A stretch of 64,000 nt of DNA, taken from positions 826,468 to 890,467 of the forward strand of contig RHPI01003389.1 in the NCBI GenBank assembly GCA_009103225.1. Direction: 5' to 3'. This document shows positions 45,072 through 57,389 of the stretch, piece after piece. Made by a program: the position numbers and the translations under genes. Below the pieces are notes generated by a model. That model was not told the DNA's origin and searched no databases. It saw only the letters and a list, made by a program, of their open reading frames with translations. Each line of letters begins with the position of its first letter. The first letter of the stretch is position 1. Source of the DNA: Chlorokybus atmophyticus (taxonomy: Eukaryota > Streptophyta > Chlorokybophyceae > Chlorokybales > Chlorokybaceae).

Positions 45072-48000
45072 TGCGACACTTGCCTTGTGCCGATGGACTG
45101 CATCAAATAGGCGGTTTCACGCATCTCTGCCATGAACTGCAAGAATGCCACCAACGTTATGCCAACACAAGTGCTGCACTACAACTGGGATTGGAAGAAG
45201 TGAAATTGACTGCAGGCCCAGGTTTCATCCATGCCAGGCCGTTATGTTGTGAGATATTCATGACGCGTACCAAGGACTTACCGAACTTGCATTGGACTCC
45301 AAGTTGTCGCCTGTGCCAATGCAGGTCAACAGGCGGTCCAAAGGCCTCAGCGACGCGAACTTGGCTGGAACAAAACAGCCAATCTGTGCCAAGATCACTA
45401 TCAGAGCGACTTGATGAAGGTAAGTGCTCTTGCCGCTCCTGCCAGAACATTGAGATCTCAATAAACAAGGACAGCTGCATGTGTGGACACCTTGCTGAGT
45501 ACAGTTGAGTGCTGTAGATCACATTCAAAACACGTGTCATAAGTTCTCGATTGCATACCCAAGAACGATTGAGCAAGAAAACAAGTATTATCGGTGTTGC
45601 ATATCAACAGGCATGCGGTGCAGAGTGCTTACATGTTTGGGCCAGTTAGGATTAACATGTTGGAAGCTTCTGATAAGTAGGTCGTGTTTGCCTGCAGGTT
45701 GTCTGCAGCACTTAATGACCGCATGACGCTGCCAGGAAAATACGTGTAGCGGTCATGACTTGCACAACAGCTAGCACATCACCCTACCACGAACTGGTCG
45801 CCCAACATCTTGTCAAAAACAGGGTGGCGGCCGCCATCAATGGCTATGGGTGCATCCTCTGCACACCAAGGCCCAAGTATGTAAAAGAAGACCCGCTGTG
45901 ACAACAGGTAAGCCTCCGATGCGGTGCTAGCTGCATGCTCGAGCAGTTCGCACTAAGACAACCTGCACCTGCCAGCTCTGGCCGAACATAGCTCTCAGCC
46001 GTTGCCGACGAAACCAGGTACGCAAACGAGTTCACCAACATGTCCAGCAGTGCAAAGGACTCCGACAGCACATTCAGCAAGGGTTGGTCCTCTCTAATGC
46101 GCTGGCACAGTCCTGCATGCCAACATCACGTGGTAGTGACCGGGTGGGATGTTTGGGAGCTTTCTGGTGACTCTGTTGCCTCGAGCGTTATCAGCCGCCA
46201 TACCTTCAAGCACTTGAATCGTGCGGAAGTAACACTCATTGGCAGCAGACTTGTTGCGCATGTTCAACTGTGGCATGATTCAAGTTATATGGAAATTTTG
46301 AAATGCATGCAGAATCAGGTCTCATGAAAAATGATGCTAGAGAGCAGTTTGACTCACCGACACGAGTTCTTGTGAAGAGCACATGTAATGCTTACTGTGT
46401 CTTGTGACCTGTACGACAGCAGAGCTCAGTACACAAAGCACACTTGCTTGCAAGGCGCTGCATGCTGAAGATTAATCAATAGCAAGGTCGTAATGCTGAC
46501 CTGTATGAACACTTTTGGTAAGGAGGCTCCTTGCAACTTCTGCACCTCCAGGACTGGAATGCTGATATAGAACCCACGCTTACTGTTGTAGGGAGTCTTC
46601 AAGCCCGGAAGGTCAAACTCTTCACGATAGCGGCTTGCCAGGTCATAGACAGCTGCGACAGGCTAACCATGTCCGACATGCAACAAGGCAAAACTGTGCA
46701 GAAGCTACAACTTGCAATGTACACAAGTTCAGAGGAGGTATTCTCAGACAATAGGCTGCGCTTGTTCTGCGTCAGTTGTGAGCGGTGCGCTTGAGGCCTC
46801 ATACGACTACTTCACGATACTACCGGGAATTCTAGTAGTGTTGATGCTCGAGAACATGCGGCTATAGATGGTAGCAGTATATGATGCGCTTGAACTTGCC
46901 TTCACTTGTCTCGCAGAAAGCTTTGCGTGCAACATCCAAGAACCCGTCCACTCCGGCTTTCACTGCAAAGCACTGCTGGGTCCTTGTGACGAAGGCAGCT
47001 TTGGAGTGTATGATGTCTTCATCAATCACCTTCTCAATGCTGCAAGAAGTAAACGTGTGCTGTCAGAACCATTAACAACTCATCACAAGGATTTCTCTTG
47101 GCATCGTGTGTACAGTTCCCAACAGACCTGCTCTTGAGGGCTTCCAGCCCAGGATGTACGAACACGTTCGTGCGGATGTTCTCCAGCGTGATGCTTTGAC
47201 AACTCTCCAGAGCCTGCGTGAAGGCACACACCAAGACTATCGCTCAAGCAGAGCAATGTCACTAAGGCAAGGTGTGCACAGCATGAGATCAGGTTTCACT
47301 GCTGCGCACAAGCCAGGCTCACCTGTGCTGCTGCTGGCACGAGCTCGAGCGTCTGCTTGAGCTCAATGACTCCAGCGACAATCTTCTGATTGCGTCGAGC
47401 TTGTGCTGTGCCGTCAGCAAGTGTGCTAACCCGCTGCTTCAATGCAAACTGGGAGAGCGTTCGATCTGCACGTGGACTTCATTGTCACAACAGTGAGACA
47501 CACGTGGCCGTTGTTGTTGTTGAAAGGAAACCCACCAACATTCTTTGGTAGTCTGCTTAAAGTTTGACCCAAGTCAAAGAACATGCGTTCGTTGCTTGTC
47601 AACTCTTCCTGCGGTACAAAGTAGGCCAGAGTCGGTGCGTCTTATGTGCAGGGCAGTTTGTGTTAATGCACTCTCAGAGTGCATATGAAACAACTGCTCT
47701 GAGGCTTGTCTGCGAAGCTGTGACAAAATGCTGTGCCAAATCTATTCAGTCAAACAGTTTACCACGCAGTCCAAACGACCATTGATGGTGTTCAGGTCCT
47801 TGGGAGGCTGAAGTATGTTTGCTTTCAAAAGCCTTGTCCTGCGCAGCGATGCGGTACAGCATTGAACCCCCACCTCAGGGATAGTGGTTGACAGAAGACG
47901 CGAGTGCACATCATGCATGCTTGACGCAGCTGTCTGCAAGTTGACTAACCCCCCAGTTGTCTTCGTGGTCTTCAACATGCCGAACAAACTGGTTTTGATA

Positions 48001-49238
48001 GCAGGTGCACCCGGCGGCGCCTCGTGCAAGGTGCGAACAAGCTCCAGGTTTTTGGCACTGCGGACGATTGCAGCGGGATGAAGTGCACTACGCAGAAGTG
48101 TTCTCGGGCTGCTTAGCACTGGTGAAATTGATCCATCAACGTCACCAGTCTACTGTTAAACATACCTGTTGGCGTCAATGTACATGTGATGAAAGCTTCC
48201 GTTGAATGTCACCTGGAGGGCAGACGCTGGTTGAGCAACAGCAACACACAGCGGGAACTGCACTAGAGTGCACATCTTACTTTGAGCGACCCAGTTGCAA
48301 TCACCATGTTATTTTCCAGCTCCACCCTGCGAGTACCCAAGCCACACTTATAACCTAGTACTTACCGGAACAACTGTTCAACAGTCAAAAGTCAAAAGTC
48401 AAGCTTCACGAAGGTCACATGGACCGTGCTTACCACTGCAGGACTGCGTAGGCTGCCGCCAAACACAGCTGCGAATTACTGCGCGTTAGACAAGACCACA
48501 ACCGGCCAGGGTCAGAAATCCCAATGCAATCGACGTCGCTGCGTTGTGCAACCAAAGCATACGTAGTGTTGCTGGCTGTCAATGTCCAAGTTGGCCGCCA
48601 GCTCTGAGTTGGCAAGGTTGCGGACCATAAGTGCTCCCTGCAAGCATACAACATCAAAGCTGAAACAAAAACATGGGCATTGTACGTGTAGGTGCCTTCA
48701 GAAACAGCTACGCTTAACCACCGACACTGCAACACACAGCTTAGACCATGCTGACAACACATGCAGCGAGCTGTTTGAGTTCCTTACCTTTGTATCGTCA
48801 AAGCGGCTGCGCTCAAGCACCACTTTACGCGCTTGGTCAAACTCACACGCGGCAGCTACGGCATTGATGCCAACGTCACCGTCAGCGTTGGTGGACATGA
48901 GCAGCTCGCCGGGCTCGTAGAACTGCAGCAGCGTTGCCGTGTTTTGGTATGCCCTGCTGGCTTCAATGAACTGCGACAGGTGCAGGCTTGGGTTTTCCAA
49001 GTCAACGGCAGCGACGCCAACCTGCCAAACAGAACTCTTTACAGCTGAATCGAGTTTCACTCACACAGGCTCGACTGGCCTGCAGCTGGTAAAAGGGCAT
49101 GCACACCTCTCTAGCTCGATTCTCCACGAAAGCCACGACATAACGCCCAGATGAACCAGCTGCGCCTTCTGCGTCCTCCTCCACCTCCATCTCCGTCCCG
49201 TCATCCTCGTTCCGGACCTCGCCCGGCCCGCGCTTCAT
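43200..49238 (-). CDS. MSH4: Meiotic MutS homologue MSH4
   Basis: MutS-family ATPase that with MSH5 stabilises meiotic recombination intermediates and promotes crossovers. The minus-strand gene has about 18 exons. N-terminus: acidic [13 protein letters not shown], then [13 protein letters not shown] (49107-49238), and 48788-49021 with the [11 protein letters not shown] block, a hallmark of MSH4. Middle exons give [12 protein letters not shown], then [19 protein letters not shown] and [13 protein letters not shown]. The Walker A motif is split by an intron: ...LILTGPN-AT at 45633-45691 and [10 protein letters not shown] at 45282-45438. Exon 45084-45136 gives [11 protein letters not shown]. After the gap, [22 protein letters not shown] (Walker B) has the GRAT form typical of plant MSH4, followed by [17 protein letters not shown] and [14 protein letters not shown]. 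The last exon, 43200-43364, is the MSH4-type helical tail. Two introns start with GC. In-frame ATGs also exist at 49343, 49379 and 49412. Confidence 0.93.
44309..45026. other. Assembly gap (718 N) beside a GA microsatellite
   Basis: The gap lies in an MSH4 intron, between the FMAEMRE exon and the Walker B exon, with a pure GA run at 45027-45068 on its right edge. Exon phases on the two sides join correctly, so no coding sequence needs to be missing. Confidence 0.95.
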
Positions 49239-49412
49239 CGCCACCGCCACCGCCGCCGCCGGCCTGCCAGGAACTGCTTGAGCTGCATGCACGCAAGCGG
49301 GGTGAGTGCCGGAACTGCAAGCGCAGGGCCGACTGCTTAGCATGCATTTGACGACCACTATGGATAGTGCTGGACGCATGTTATTGTCAAGGTACAGGTT
49401 TTGTGTACACAA

Positions 49413-50695
49413 AACCGGAAGTTACTTAGTGACTTACCAGAAGCTTTGTTTATTTGCAAGCGCTTATGGACGTCACTGTAGAACACTCCATTGCAGTTGA
49501 CTCAACATCATGATGATAAAACATAACAATATACCATATCTTGGTGTTTACAGATGATAATTTATGCATACCTATGTATGTATGTTGTACACGTGTATAA
49601 TATTGATATCAACATACGTGTGGACGATCATTTCAACACACGTGCATCATAATACAATACATGCATGCGATAAAATAATGTCATATAATAGCAATTTAAA
49701 ACAATAATAGAGCTTGAGTACATCGAGTTAAGGAGCAAACACTTTGATATAAAAACATAGAATGTTGAATACAATATTGGATACATCATGACACAAAAGC
49801 CTAAAGAGTTTTCATATGCAAGTATTATTGCAACATGTTGTCAAAATTGCTTAATGTGCGTGATTCCAAATGCAATAATAGCGTCCAACAAAGTCGTGGC
49901 GTTCTCTTTATGCACACTATTAAAAGAGTTGAATGCAATTGTAATTTGCAACTATAATATGCAATTATAGTATTACTAGCAAATGTTGATAACAATAAAA
50001 GCCAACTATGATATACACATGTCTCACTTGTTATCATACATTTATACTTGCTTTTAACACATACCATGTTACGAAGTGCAAAAGTATAATAAATAAGCAT
50101 AATGCATCGATATTGTAACATCGGTATAACATTACCTTGTAACGGTTGTGCATTGGGTCATATATTATTTATGGATGTTATTATACCGTAACGTTATGAA
50201 CAACGTCGTTTTTATCATACATATACGAACTTGTCACACCGTTGTTGTAATATGTTGCTACTCGAAGTAGTCATTTTGCATATATATATTGAATGGTAGT
50301 AGGTAAATGACAGTCCGTAGGTATATGATATCGCTTCATAACTTTCGCAACACTTGCTGAGCGGATTTTGCTCTGCAAGTGTTGTGCAGCTTCCAACTTG
50401 CTTGTGAGAACAAGGGTCCCCACGCGGGAACTCCCTGTCCAGCCCATCGCTCGTTAGGGTTGCATGAAGGCTCAGGACCATCCCAACGCCCGTGAGGCCT
50501 GATCCGGGACACAGCGGCGGCGGTATAGGTGGCGGCGGTGGAGCACCTGGCTTGTGCTTTAGGGCGATGGTGGGCCAGCTGGGTTGGTGTGAGCTTCCGC
50601 TGCTGCTGCAGACCAGCAAAGGCGGATCCTGATATCAAAGGGACACGCCTTCACCGCCTCCGCCTTGCCTACTCCTGGCCCGGCGTGGCCTGGCC
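49413..50695. other. AT-rich intergenic region between MSH4 and MAP3K-epsilon
   Basis: 49500-50340 is strongly AT-rich with many short inverted repeats. From about 50340 the sequence turns GC-rich and leads into the kinase start. The two genes are divergent, so this stretch should carry both promoters. No gene seen. Confidence 0.5.
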
Positions 50696-53600
50696 ATGGC
50701 TGGCGTGGCTGTGAGGGACAGCAAGTCAAGAGGAAAGAGCCATGACCGCTATGTGAGTAATTATTTCTTGCTCAATGAGTTGACGATTTCTCAGCTTGTA
50801 TGCTGTTCCGCACATATCCGGTGTTGTGGCAGTGTAGTCTGCAGACTGTGCTCGAGCTTAAGCTGCACGCTAGCATGAAAGCATGGTAATTGTTGTCATG
50901 GGCATTTGGTATATTGAATTGTTGAGATCCAATGTGCAATTGGTCTTGCAACAACAGCAACTGAGGCCTGCGCTCAAGGCGCGTGCATGTATGTAAACAG
51001 AGCACAGCTCAAGTCGATGCTCGGCCTTCCTCTTGCCACTCACATTTGCCATAGAGTGAGTGGCAAGAGGCAGGTCCTTGTAAGCACGGAACCGAACAAA
51101 AGACAGAAACACGAGTCGTTTTCAACATAGTCTTGGATACAGACATATAGTTTCGGACTAAAATAGTTCACAACTTCATGCTGGTGCGATCCCTTGTGAC
51201 ACGTGGGAGAACTGCGTGCATTACAGCACTGCTTTAGTAAGTAGCTGAAACACAGTGCTACCATTGACATCCCTAAAGCATTCTTAGAGCATGTTTACTT
51301 TTCTCAATCGCGTGCATTGTGTCAGCTGAAACTTGCTGAAACTCGTGTTGCCACTTAGCAACCATGAAGGAATGAAGCCTTTCTTGTCTGCTTTTTGGAA
51401 ATTCTGTGTTCATAGGTTATTGGAGATGAGATTGGGCGAGGCGCGTACGGTAAGGTGTACAAGGGCACCAACACGCACGATGGCAGCATTGTGGCCATTA
51501 AGCAAGTCTCGTTGGAAAACGTCAAGCAATCTGACCTGGCCGGCATCATGGTGAGTTTGTGCTGCCCTATCAGCATGCACATCACCTCCACTTCAACGTT
51601 GCATGTGAACGTTATTATTCACACTGATGCTGTGGTTCATTGCTGGCAGGTGGAGATTGACTTGCTGAAGGCGAGTGTTTTGGCCATGTGGCAAACAGTT
51701 GTGTATTTCACTATGCGCTCATGTTTTCTGTGTTGTGTGATTGTCATAGAACTTGAACCACAAGAACATTGTCAAGTACCTGGGATCCTACAAGACGAGC
51801 TCCCATCTTTACATTATACTCGAGTAAGTGAGGCAGGCACAGATTGCGTGGCTCAGCCTGATGGATAACAGCTGCAAACCGTGCCTGGACAGGCATGCTC
51901 ACGTGCAAACACCTGCACCATCTTCACTCAATTATTGATGTCATCATAGATATGTCGAGAACGGGTCTTTGGCAAACATGATCAAGCCCAGCAAGTTTGG
52001 AGCACTGTCCGAGTCCTTGGTGGCTCTTTACACCGCTCAGGTAGAGCAATCAATGAAAGCTGCTGAGCGATGTTCATTTAGCAGTTGTTTTCACGTAACT
52101 CAGCATCGCGTACTTGCTTAGATCCTGGAAGGGTTGGTGTACTTGCACGAGCAAGGCGTAATCCATCGCGACATCAAGGGCGCCAACATACTGACGACCA
52201 AAGAGGTGCGCCTGCCTTCGTCAGCTGCATCATACGAAGTTGACATTGGCAATGCCTCAAACCGTGTGTGCATGCGTGCATGTGTGCATGCGTGTGTGTC
52301 ATGTTGCTGAATCATCTGCGTTCAGGGTCTGGTGAAGTTAGCCGACTTTGGTGTTGCCACCAAGCTGACTGAAGCGGAGCAGAAGGCGCAACAGAGCAAA
52401 GGCACTTCTGTTGTAGGCTCACCTTACTGGATGGCTCCCGAGGTCAGGTTTTGTTGTTAGCGTGTGCATTACCACTGTCCCTCTCACAACAGTTGGAAGG
52501 AGCTTTAACTGTGTTCATAGGTTATTGTTATGTCGGGAGTGAGTGCGGCATCCGACATATGGGGAGTTGGCTGTACGGTAAGCCTTCAACATAGTGTGCG
52601 ACCTCCGTATGTGCTGCCATATGCTAATCAGCATGTGTTGCCCAGGTGATAGAGTTGTTGACAGGGGCACCGCCATACTTTGAGATGCAACATTACTCGG
52701 CGCTGTTCCACATTGTTCAGGTAGCAGCCTTTGTTGACTGTGCTTATAACTGCGTGTCATTTTAGGCGCTGTCCAAACTGTAATGCATTGCTTCTCTGGG
52801 TACTGTATTTCCTGCATGCACATGTTATATATAACAAGCGTGGGAGCAGATTGAACGGTGTTGGTATTTTGAATGTGCATCATGATACATTGTGAAGTGT
52901 TGTTGCTGGATGGATCTTATCTGCACTGTTCACATGACATGAGTCTCACTAAAACTGATGCGCACAAGTGCGCGCCCCTTTGTGTATAACGGCGCAGCTT
53001 GCCCATTTATGGTCATGCGAATGCAGGATGATTGCGTGCCTCTTCCCGAGTCAATAACACCGTTAATGAAGGACTTCCTTGTGCAGTGCTTCAAGAAGGC
53101 ATGAATAGTAGTCACATTTGCTTTGCTGCTAGGCTCTCCCTGATCTGCATCTCACATAGTTGCCATCCTCTCGTGCAGGACCCCAAAGAAAGAGGCAGTG
53201 CAAAGAAGCTGCTGCGCCATCCTTGGATTCGGCAAAATCGACGCGCATTGCAAAATTCCATATCCAGACATACTGGAAGGCTGCAGCTCAGGTAAGTGTG
53301 TGTGCAAACGCGCGCATGTACTGTGTTACTGCTACTATACGTCATAGTAATAAGTGGCTGCTCTTGTGTCCATGATTGCATGTAAGCATGGCACAAGCAT
53401 CACCAACATTATGTATACGCAGCCTTCCTCGTGACATTGATGAAGAGGTGGAGACAGTTGTTGCCAAGTCCATTCAGCTTGATGCAAACAATCTGGACAA
53501 CCCCATCGATGAGCCGGACGAGGTGCCGGTGTCCATGTCGCAGTCATTCGAGCGCGCGTCCAGCTTGCTGCCATTAGACCGGCCGGCCATCCCTCCTGCC

Positions 53601-56600
53601 AGCTCGCATCATCACAACCATCAACATCATCCAACGGCACCCGTCCCGACCACCATCAATGCCAACGGACATGCACGCTCGTTCACTGATCCCTCCCCCA
53701 CGTCCGCAACGCCACCAGTGCACAAACAAGCGTCTCTCACGGGACAGGAAGCCAGTAGCAGCTGGAAGGAGCTCACCAGGCGGCATTCGGTACTTGTTGT
53801 GTTAGTCTTGTGTGTGTAAATGCACGTGAGCGTGTGTGTGCGCGTGTGTCTCATGCCCAATAATTGTTGTTTGTGGCTAGGCATCTAAAGAAGATGATAC
53901 GCTGTCCTCAAAAAGCACAAGCTCAGCCAGTTCGAGGTATCGTCTTGCAGAAGGCATCACGTGTGCAAGGCTGCACATGTTGGTTCGCAAGTAAAGCTAA
54001 CAATGTTTTATGCAGGTCCATGGCTGCTGCTTTTGTGGCCAGTGGAGGTTTAACATCGCCGGACTCATCACTCCGCCAGAGATCTGCAGAGTGGCGGTTG
54101 TCATCGGGCAACTTGGGGGTGAGACATACACTACATGTGGACTTTGTGGTTGTTCAACATGGCAACCTGTTGCGATTGTCATATTGTGGTTTGTGTGCTC
54201 AGCGCGTGCGACCACTTAGCCGACTGCGCAGTGATGCATCAGAGGAAGCTGAGGCGGCCCGGCAGGCTGACGAACACGACATGGCTACCACGAGCGAGTT
54301 GGACGGCCTCACAATGGACGACAACAACAGCAGCAACAACAACAACAACAACAACAGCAGTAACAACAACAATGGCGTTGCCACGGCAGCGACAGAGCTG
54401 GAAGCAAGGTTCAGAGTGCGCTTCTCGCCCACGCAGGAGCAGCAGCAGAGTGCCGGCGCAGCCGGTGATAATCAGGCCACATTTGCAGCAACTGAGTCAA
54501 GCCCATTCCCGCCTGTTGCACGCACGTTAACCGAAGCTGAAGTGGACGGCCTCGATCTAGACAAGACCGACAACTACGCGCAACAGACGGCGGAGCTATC
54601 AAAGATACTGTTTTCGTTGGGTCCTGATGCGCCTGAGGGCATTGTGCTCGGCTCATGCCAGCAGCTCCTGCGCGTGCTGCGGGACAACGCCGACATGAAG
54701 GGCTACCTTATTGCGCACCGCGCCATCACGCCCCTCATCGAGATGCTCGACTCAGACAACACCAACATACTGCTTGCGGCGCTCCAGGTTGTGAACTTCG
54801 TCATTACGGACAACGCTACTTTTCAGGTGTGTAAAGTCGTCCGTGCATTGTTTATAAGGAAGTTATGTACGCGCACATGCACGCATAAACACACACACGT
54901 GTGTGCGTGAAGTGCGTGTGCGGCACACACACTTGTACACATGCATGCATGCATGCTGAAGCGCACACTATGGTTGTGAGTCTAATGCAACTTGTGTGAA
55001 CAGGAAAATGTATGCCTCCTAGGGTTGATTCCCATGGTGATGCGGTTCTTGGACTCCAGTTACTCAAAGGCTGTGCGGCTGCAAGCCGCAGCCTTTATGA
55101 GGCAGATATGCTGCACTGGCACCCTCACCTTGCAGCTGTTCGTGGCCTGTCAAGGCATTCCTGTCTTGGTCAAACTGCTCGAGACAGATCCCGATTGCAG
55201 GTTGGCTGAATGTGATTTGCTGCACGCACATACATGTGTGCTTGCGGGTGCGGGTGCGGGTGCGCGGGTCACCAACAATAACACTTTCCTGTTGCAGGGA
55301 CATGCTCTACGCTGGCATTGACGGTATTTGGCAAGTCTTTCGGGTGCAGACCGGCATATCCAAGGGCGAAACTTGCAAGCTTCTCACCAAAGCGGGAATG
55401 GTGGAGCGACTGGTGGATGCGCTCGCCAGTTTTAATGACAACCGCAGCCGCAGGCGCACAACAGAGCTCATTACGGTTTTGGACGCTGGTAAGATGTTAC
55501 ACGACATACATCTGCACTTGTTCAGAGAAAGGTACCATGCATGCAATGACCTTGCGCGCACATGTGCTTATAGGCTCGCTCGTGTGTACAGTTACAAACG
55601 GTGAAGGCCATGAGTCTGACCTCAAGAGTTGGAAATTGCACACTGCAGCGTACGCTGAGAAGGTAAGTGTTGATGTTAATTGGTGCGTGTTGGTAGTCAG
55701 TCTGCAGGCAATGATGGACCAATTGCTGGCAGGTTGCAAACATACTGCTGGTCCTTGCCCATGCCGACGCAAGCGTGAGGACGCAGATGTACAGCACACA
55801 ACTCTTGCACAAGTTGTTCAAGCAGCTATCTTTGCTGGAGCCCGCAGCACTGGTGAAGGTAAACTTGTGTCTGTTGTGGGGTTCTGCCTTGCGTGTTATA
55901 CTCATTGAACTTTGCATTCCAGATATATCTTCTCTCTTTCTGCTGCTCAGGTGCTTAGGGTATTGCGACAGCTGTCTCTGGATGCCAATGCGTTGGAGTC
56001 GTTACACCGAGGAGGCGCAATTTTGCACCTCGTGCCGTTGCTGGACCACACGGATCACCTATTGGCCAAAGAGGTGTCAACCGAGGTGCGAACTGCCACA
56101 GCTTGCGAGATGATGATGAACCAAAAAAGGATGGTGTTGATCATGACGGTGGTTACCACCATCACGACACAAAACAGAAGGAGGTGCTGACTCTCTGATG
56201 TTGTACTCATTGCAGGTGTTACAAGTACTTTTTCACCTTTGTGCGTGCAACCGCGCACGGCTTGAGCAAGCAGCCAGCGCCGGAATCGTGCCTGTGTTGA
56301 CGAGTGTGGCCTCGCAACCCGAATCACCACTTCTCACGTAGGCTCAGAAGGATGCAATCAGCTGCTTGCCATGCAACATGTACATATAATCATGTTGTGC
56401 GTGTGCCTCTGCAGGTATGCGGTGCCGCTGCTGTGTGAGCTCGCGCATGTGTCGAAGAGCACGCGGTCAGAGTTGTGGCGGCACAACGGTCATGATGTCA
56501 TGTTGGATTTGCTTCGCCACTCGCAATGGTTTGGATCAGTACTTGTGCGCATACATCCGCCTGTTTTAATATGATATAAGCTGCATTTCAGAGTTGAACC

Positions 56601-57389
56601 TGTATTGTTGTATTGCATCTTGGGCAGGCAATCACTGGCTATGGAGGCGCTGGCAGTATGGCTTCTTCATGAGCCGTCGCGGGTTGAGCAGAGGCTGTTG
56701 CAGGTTAGTGTAATTCATATACAAGTCATCATGGGCAGGTGGTGTCATGCTTGTTGCTGATGCCATTCACAACTTGTTTGGGAAAAAAGTCCACTCACTC
56801 AACATGATCACGCAGGCGGACGCTATCCAAGCACTCATTGGCTTGTTTGAGGCTGGCAAGGCTGTTGATGAAGACCTTTTGGAGTCCTTCCTGCGTATCA
56901 TCAGGTATGTTTGGGCTTTCCAAGCCAATGAGCCCTAGAATCAGGATTGAAGGCGTTTCTGCAGCTGGTGTACTCACCACCATGCTTTCATGTGGCAGTA
57001 AAAGCAAAAGGCTGAATGTCAGCATGTCAACCAGCGGCAGGCTCATGACTCTCCTCACGGCTCGCATGCACTCCAGCGACAATTTTGCTCGCATTGCTCT
57101 ACTCAAAACCATTAAGGTGGGAGTGCGTTTGTAATCTATGTCTATCACGCATGGAGGGTACTGCAATACTTACTGCACTTCAAGTGGTGTTGCACATGTG
57201 ACTGACACAGGATTGTGTTGATAGATACTCTATGAGCAACATCCCAACCCACGCCAGTTTATGGCTGAAAATGATGTGACAAACCACTTGAGAAAGGTTG
57301 TGGAAAGCGAGAAGGACACAATGAATGTGTTGGTGCGACAAACAGCGAAGGCGCTGTTAGAGTCGATGTTGATAAATAAAGTGTATTAA
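50696..57389 (+). CDS. MAP3K-epsilon / Cdc7-Cdc15-like protein kinase with ARM repeats
   Basis: Ser/Thr kinase of the plant MAP3K-epsilon group, related to fission-yeast Cdc7; roles in cell division and polarity. 26 exons fit phase from 50696-50752 to 57225-57389. Kinase domain: [16 protein letters not shown] (P-loop), [11 protein letters not shown] (catalytic Lys), [12 protein letters not shown] (52122-52205), [30 protein letters not shown], and the end [14 protein letters not shown] (53179-53291). A long unstructured Ser/His/Pro/Thr linker follows, with a poly-Asn run (54320-54372) coded by AAC repeats. The C-terminal half has armadillo-like repeats from [14 protein letters not shown] through [34 protein letters not shown] and [13 protein letters not shown], to [17 protein letters not shown] and the final [11 protein letters not shown], which matches the plant family end. 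Two introns start with GC (after 51670 and 53098). Confidence 0.93.

Noticed and set aside
44237-45154. ORFs of about 300 codons on both strands around 44.2-45.1 kb
   Set aside because: They consist almost wholly of N translated as X; this is an assembly gap in an MSH4 intron.
45690-45780. Additional MSH4 exon encoding a segment before the P-loop
   Set aside because: The conserved protein joins correctly from DQFV to [11 protein letters not shown] without it, so this is intron.
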